DNA of 64,000 bases from assembly GCA_046351235.1 (NCBI GenBank), contig JAXLYV010000014.1, positions 3,193-67,192 on the forward strand. The letters are read 5' to 3'. Every line of letters starts with the position of its first letter. Positions within the stretch are counted from its first letter, which is position 1. The position numbers and the translations under genes are program-made. The notes under the pieces are model-generated. The model was not told where the DNA came from, did no database searches, and worked only from the letters and a program-made list of their open reading frames with translations. Of this stretch, positions 59,874 to 64,000 are shown in pieces. The stretch comes from JBBSAT01 sp046351235. Lineage in GTDB: Bacteria; Myxococcota_A; Polyangia; Polyangiales; Sandaracinaceae.

Positions 59874-61538
59874 TCAGTACGGGCTGTCGCGGTAGCCCTC
59901 GACGTGGGTGTCACCCGTCGTCGTGGTCTCGCCGCCGGTCTCTTCGTGCGCCGTCGTCGCGCGCGGGATGCGCACGAGGCGCGCGTTGAGCTCGAGCGTC
60001 CCGCCGCTCACGGTCGCGTCCATCGGCAGGTCGCGGAAGCCCGCGCGCGAGAACACGAAGTGCAGCGAGGCGCCCTCGGCCGCCTGGTCGCCGGTGAGCT
60101 CGACCTCGGTCGGCGTCGGGCCGAAGGTGCGATCGCCCAACGTCACCATCGCGCCCGTGGGCTGCGAGCGGAGCGAGACGAGCACCGTGCGGATCTCCGT
60201 CGCGGGCGCCGTCACCGTCGTCGTCGTGGGCACGGCCACGACGCTCGTGGGCGGCGTCTCGCCGTGGGTCGGCGGCGGCAGCGTGCCCTGCGTCGTCGGC
60301 GGCGCGCTCGTGGTCGTCGCCGGCACGGGCCCGCTGGCGCCGCCCATCAGCACCCAGCCGCCGCCGAGCGCGAGCACGAGCGCGAACACGCCCGCGAGCG
60401 CCATCCACGCGCCGTTGCCGCGCGCCGGCGGCGCGATCGAGGTCGGCAGCGGCGGCGCCGCCGGAATCGACGAGTTCGCGGCGGCCGAGAGCGCGCCCGA
60501 CGAGCTCGTGGCGAGCATGTTCGGCCCGCTCGCGCTCGACGTCGTGAGCGGGGGCGCGAGCGAGAGCACGCCCGAGCGCTGCGCATCCCACTCGCCCGTC
60601 ATCGCCGCGATCTGGCCCGACGACGACGAGATCGCGCCGCCCAGCGCTTCCTTCAGCGCGAGCAGCAGCTGGTCCATGTCCGCCCAGCGCTCGTCGCGCA
60701 CCTTCGCGAGGCAGCGCATCGTCACGTGCACCACGCCGAGCGGCAGCGGCGTCTTGCCCTCGGGCGCCGCGACCGTCTTCGGGATCTCGCGGATGTGGTC
60801 CATGAGGACCTGCATCGGCTGATCGCGCACGAAGGGCGGCCGGCCGCTCAGCATCTCGTAGAGAATCACGCCGACCGAGTAGAGGTCGCTGCGCGCGTCG
60901 AGCTTCTCGCCCTGGATCTGCTCGGGCGACATGTACTTGGGCGAGCCCGTGAACACGCCCGTCTGCGTGATGTCCTCGACCTCGCCGTTCTCACCGCCGG
61001 TGTCCTTCGCGAGCCCGAAGTCGAGGACCTTCACGGTCTCTTCGCCGCCGCGCTCGACGAGCATCACGTTGCCCGGCTTCATGTCGCGGTGGACGATGCC
61101 GAGCCGGTGTGCCTCGCGCAGCGAGCGCGCGATCTGCTTGGCGATCTCCACGGCGCGCTCCGGATCGAGCGCCCCTTCCTTCGCGATCACTTCCTTGAGC
61201 GTCTGCCCCTCGAGCAGCTCCATCGCGATGAAGTAGAGGCCGTCGTCCGTCTGGCCGTAATCGAACACACGAACGGTGTTCGGGTGCGTGAGCTTCGCGG
61301 CCGTGGAGGCCTCGAGGAGGAAGCGCTTGCGGAACTCGGGGTCCTGGTCTTCGTCGTGGCGGAGCGAGAGGATCTTGATGGCGACCGCACGGCCCAGCGG
61401 GAGCTGCTCGGCGCGGTACACGGCGCCCATGCCGCCACGCGCCAGCGCGGAGAGGATGCGGAAGCGCCCGTCGAGCGTGCGGCCGACGAGGCTCTCCGGC
61501 GCGTCCACCCCCGTGGACTTCGAAGCGGGCTGGTTCAT
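59874..61538 (-). CDS. Membrane-anchored Ser/Thr protein kinase (Hanks type)
   Basis: A 554-residue kinase. ATP-binding GRFRILSALARGGMGAVYRA and Lys55 in VAIKIL, catalytic loop HRDMKPGN (Asp152), DFG at 173-175 with DFGLAKD, and an activation segment ending in GSPKYMSPEQ. After a Ser/Ala-rich juxtamembrane region there is one membrane segment (about 377-399), then a Thr/Pro linker and a PEGA-like domain (VLVSLRSQPTGAMVTLGDRT) that should be periplasmic. The overall layout is normal for myxobacterial kinases. Confidence 0.93.
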   Translation of the reverse strand: MNQPASKSTGVDAPESLVGRTLDGRFRILSALARGGMGAVYRAEQLPLGRAVAIKILSLRHDEDQDPEFRKRFLLEASTAAKLTHPNTVRVFDYGQTDDGLYFIAMELLEGQTLKEVIAKEGALDPERAVEIAKQIARSLREAHRLGIVHRDMKPGNVMLVERGGEETVKVLDFGLAKDTGGENGEVEDITQTGVFTGSPKYMSPEQIQGEKLDARSDLYSVGVILYEMLSGRPPFVRDQPMQVLMDHIREIPKTVAAPEGKTPLPLGVVHVTMRCLAKVRDERWADMDQLLLALKEALGGAISSSSGQIAAMTGEWDAQRSGVLSLAPPLTTSSASGPNMLATSSSGALSAAANSSIPAAPPLPTSIAPPARGNGAWMALAGVFALVLALGGGWVLMGGASGPVPATTTSAPPTTQGTLPPPTHGETPPTSVVAVPTTTTVTAPATEIRTVLVSLRSQPTGAMVTLGDRTFGPTPTEVELTGDQAAEGASLHFVFSRAGFRDLPMDATVSGGTLELNARLVRIPRATTAHEETGGETTTTGDTHVEGYRDSPY

Positions 61539-61593
61539 CCGGGTTTCGGATCAGAATACCAGAGTCGCTGCAGAAGATCCCCCCGGGCGGTGA

Positions 61594-62737
61594 TCAACGC
61601 GGGCCGGGTGCGTCGAAAACCGACAGCGCGATGTCGAGCGCGCCGTTTCGGAGCGGGTACGCTGCCACGGGGACGAGCGGGAGCTTCGCCGGGTGCTCGC
61701 CGAGGACGGCGAGGCGGCCCGGCCGGATGCGCTTCATCAGCCCGACCAGCTCCTCGAGCGCCTCCTCGGCGCCCCCGATCCGGACGCCGTAGGGCGGGTT
61801 CGTCACGACGACCGTCCCCGGCGGCGGGGCCGCGTCGATGGCCCGTCCGACCGCGAATTGCACCTTCGCACCCGCATCGCGCGCGTTCTTGCGGGCGGCG
61901 TCGATGGCCGCCGGGTCCACGTCGCTGGCGAAGATCGGTGGTCCTTCCGCGCGTCCCCGCGCGGCGACCCGCTCGCGCACGGCGGCGAACGAGGTGGCGC
62001 GCGCGCCGTCGTGATCGGCCCACCGCTCGATGCCGAAGCGTGCGTGGCGCAGGCCCGGCGCGATCTCACGCGCCCACAGGTCCGCCTCGATCGCGATGGT
62101 GCCCGAACCGCACATCGGATCGAGCAGCGGTGTGTGACGGTCCCAGCCGCTCAAGCGGAGCACGGCGGCGGCGAGCGTCTCCTTCAGTGGGGCATCGCCG
62201 ATGCGGCGGCGGTAGCCGCGCTCGTGGAGCGAGCGGCCGGACACGTCGGCATAGAACGCGCGTGACCGCGCGAGACGTGCACGAAGACGCCCACGTCGGG
62301 GTCCTCGCGGTCCACGTCGGGACGGCGGCCCGCGGGATCTTTCGCGCGGAGGTGATCGACGATCGCGTCCTTCACCTTCATCGCCACGAAGCCCGTGTGC
62401 CGCAGCGCTTCGTCCTTGCTGACCGCCGAGACGGCGAGCGTGCGGCGCGCGTCGAGCACGCGCTCCCACGCGACCGCGCGCCGAGGCGTAGAGCTCTTCC
62501 TGGTCGCGCGCCGGGCCCCTCGCCGAGCGCGAGCAGGACGCGCACGGCGATGCGGCTCTCGAGGCAGCGGGCCGCGTCCTCCGGCGAGCCGAGGAAGCGC
62601 ACGCCGCCGCGATCGGCGCGCACCTTGCGCATGCGCAGCTCGCGCAGCTCGTCCTTCAGCGCGAGCTCGGTGCCGCGCGCCGCCGTGACGAAGAACGCGG
62701 GGAGATCCTCGCGCTCGCGCTCGCGCTCGCCGCTCAC
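61594..62737 (-). pseudogene. THUMP-domain class I SAM RNA methyltransferase gene with three frameshifts
   Basis: Read across frames, the product is a normal RlmL-type N6/N2-guanine RNA methyltransferase of about 380 residues: FVTAARGTELALKDELREL, a THUMP part (LDARRTLAVSAVSKDEALRH), ADVSGRSLHERGYRRRIGDA, motif I DPMCGSGTIAIEA and the catalytic NPPY in VVVTNPPYGVRIG. The frame changes near 62505-62517 (in GGGGCCCGGCGCGC), near 62478-62483 (GCGCGCGG) and near 62265-62270 (GCGCG). GTG start at 62737 overlaps the argS stop (GTGA). All three breaks lie in G/C runs, so sequencing error is a serious alternative to real decay. Confidence 0.8.
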
Positions 62738-64000
62738 ATGCGCTCGACGACGTCGACGCCGATGGCGCGCAGGCCCCGGCGGAGCTGGCGCCCGGCGAGC
62801 GCGACGAGGGCGAGGCGACTCTCGCGCGTCGCGCCCTCGCTCTTCAGCACGGGGCATGCCTCGTAGAACGAGCTGAGCTCGGTCGCGACGGCGTACAGGT
62901 GATCGGTGAGCAGGTGCGGCTGGTAGGTCTCGGCCGCCGCGTGCACGGCGTCCGGGAACTGGAGCAGCGTGCGCGCGAGCGAGATCTCCTGCGGCGCCTC
63001 GAGCAGGATCTCGCTCGGCGCGAGCGTGCGCTCGTCGATCTCTCCCTTGCGGAAGATGGCGCCGGCGCGTGCCGCCGCGAACTGAATGTACGGGCCACAG
63101 TTGCCATCGAGCGCGACCAGCTTGTTCCAGTCGAACTGGTAGTCGCTTGTTCGGTTCTGACGAAGGTCGGCGTACTTCACCGCACCGGCGCCGATCGAGC
63201 GCGCGACCACGGGAAGCTCGTGTGCGGGGAGGTCGACCTCCTTCTGCTTCATGAGCTCGAGCGCGCGCCGCTCCGCCTCGTCGAGCAACGACGCGAGCGG
63301 GATCGTCTTGCCGCTCGCGTCGCGCGTCTTCAGCGGCTTTCCGTCGGTCCCGAGGATCGTGCCGAAGCCCACGTGCGTGAGCCCCATCGTGTGCCCGAGC
63401 TTGCGCGCCACCGCGAAGAGCTGCTCGAAGTGCAGGCTCTGCCGCACGTCGACCACGTACACGCCGCGATCGGCGTGGAAGTGATCGCGCCGGTAGGCGA
63501 TCGTCGCGAGGTCGCTCGTCGCGTACAGGAACGCGCCGTCCTTCTTCTGGACGATGTACGGCTCCTTCTGCTTGCGCAGCTTCTCGGGCGCGTCGTGCCA
63601 GACGTCGTCGCCGAAGAAGATGCAGAGCGCGCCCTGATCGCGGCGCGCGAGCCCCTTCTCCTCGAGCTCCTTCGCGACGCCGGGCAGCATCGCCTCGTAG
63701 GCGCTCTCGCCGAGCCAGTGATCGAAGCGCACGCCGAGCCGCTCGTACATCTTGTCGAGCTCGGCGCGCGTGATGGCGACGAAGCGCTCCCAGAGCGCGC
63801 GGTTCTCGGGGTCGCCCTTCTGGAGCTTCGCGAGCTCGGCCCGCGCCGCGTCGGCGAACGCCGCGTCGGTCTCGGCGAGCTGGCTCGCCTGCTTGTAGAG
63901 CGCCTCGAGCTCCTCGAGCCCGAGCTTGCCGCCCTCCTCGTCGGGTCGGAACTTGCGCAGCCCCGCGATCAAGAGGCCGTACTGCGTGCCCCAGTCGCCC
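62734..64000 (-). CDS. argS: Arginyl-tRNA synthetase, 5' partial
   Basis: The C-terminal part of a class Ia synthetase, running off the window end; the ATG at 63972 is internal, since GDWGTQYGLLIAGLR reads through in frame and matches the family. Visible: DGAFLYATSDLATIAYRRDH, VDVRQSLHFEQLFAVARKLG, KPLKTRDASGKTIPLASLLD (the loop that replaces KMSKS), NGNCGPYIQFAAARAGAIF-like region (VALDGNCGPYIQFAAARA) and the DALR anticodon-binding domain ending in GRQLRRGLRAIGVDVVERM. It charges tRNA-Arg. The stop overlaps the start of the methyltransferase gene. Confidence 0.93.
   Translation of the reverse strand, partial: GDWGTQYGLLIAGLRKFRPDEEGGKLGLEELEALYKQASQLAETDAAFADAARAELAKLQKGDPENRALWERFVAITRAELDKMYERLGVRFDHWLGESAYEAMLPGVAKELEEKGLARRDQGALCIFFGDDVWHDAPEKLRKQKEPYIVQKKDGAFLYATSDLATIAYRRDHFHADRGVYVVDVRQSLHFEQLFAVARKLGHTMGLTHVGFGTILGTDGKPLKTRDASGKTIPLASLLDEAERRALELMKQKEVDLPAHELPVVARSIGAGAVKYADLRQNRTSDYQFDWNKLVALDGNCGPYIQFAAARAGAIFRKGEIDERTLAPSEILLEAPQEISLARTLLQFPDAVHAAAETYQPHLLTDHLYAVATELSSFYEACPVLKSEGATRESRLALVALAGRQLRRGLRAIGVDVVERM

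Noticed and set aside
1..64000. tRNA, rRNA, riboswitch and prophage features
   Set aside because: I looked for CCA-ended cloverleaf arms, rRNA core sequences, known riboswitch cores and phage structural genes and found none I could support; a dedicated search could still reveal one.

Overview
The window looks like chromosomal DNA of a high-GC myxobacterium, probably of the Polyangiales/Sandaracinaceae type. I base this on very strong G/C at third codon positions, many GTG starts, a large secretome of lipoproteins with Asp/Ala/Gly-rich linkers and MopE-type Cys/Asp repeats, FHA-coupled sigma-54 activators and Hanks-type kinases. This is inference from gene content; no database search was possible. 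No rRNA, tRNA, CRISPR array or prophage was recognised.

Layout. 1-5.7 kb: the 3' end of a toroid-like secreted or enzymatic protein, a translationally coupled pair of LuxR-HTH regulators, and a MopE-like lipoprotein. 5.7-13.2 kb: an E2-type acyltransferase domain protein, then a cyanophycin cluster: isoaspartyl dipeptidase (iadA), cyanophycinase (cphB), cyanophycin synthetase (cphA) and a second CphA-like protein that lacks the central ATP-grasp domain. 13.1-23.1 kb: Cys-rich lipoproteins, a Ppx/GppA phosphatase, NhaA, and a long protein with degenerate receiver domains, a membrane segment and TPRs. 23.1-26.6 kb: a TetR regulator with two palindromic operators in front of an unknown gene and an SDR epimerase, then msrB and gmk. 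26.7-31.3 kb: two UbiA-family prenyltransferases flanking three unknown genes. 31.3-33.7 kb: an FHA/sigma-54 activator and a repeat-bearing lipoprotein.

33.8-48.9 kb: the glycine-cleavage genes gcvT-gcvH, and 12 kb further on gcvPA; no gcvPB is in the window. Between them lie a coupled operon of unknowns headed by a membrane-anchored GNAT protein, a DUF4350-MoxR-DUF58-rsmA operon ending at three tandem hairpins, and a VOC-ArsR-AHSA1 operon with GTGA overlaps throughout. 49-56 kb: glyoxalase, DUF938 methyltransferase, an alpha/beta-hydrolase lipoprotein, a REP-associated tyrosine transposase with REP-like repeats, a GH3 glycosidase and an FAD oxidoreductase.

56.4-59.8 kb is the least explained part: four same-strand genes of unknown function (coiled-coil protein, small beta-rich protein, a protein with Cys clusters at both ends, and a basic protein). 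GC is visibly lower there in places, and a strong promoter carries an inverted repeat between its -35 and -10. 59.9-64 kb: a Ser/Thr kinase, an RNA methyltransferase gene broken by three frameshifts, and the 3' part of argS.

The most interesting signals are the ATP-grasp-less CphA paralogue, the 56.4-59.8 kb unknown operon, the frameshifted THUMP methyltransferase, the RAYT/REP locus, and a recurring TANNNT hexamer just upstream of start codons, which suggests leaderless transcripts.
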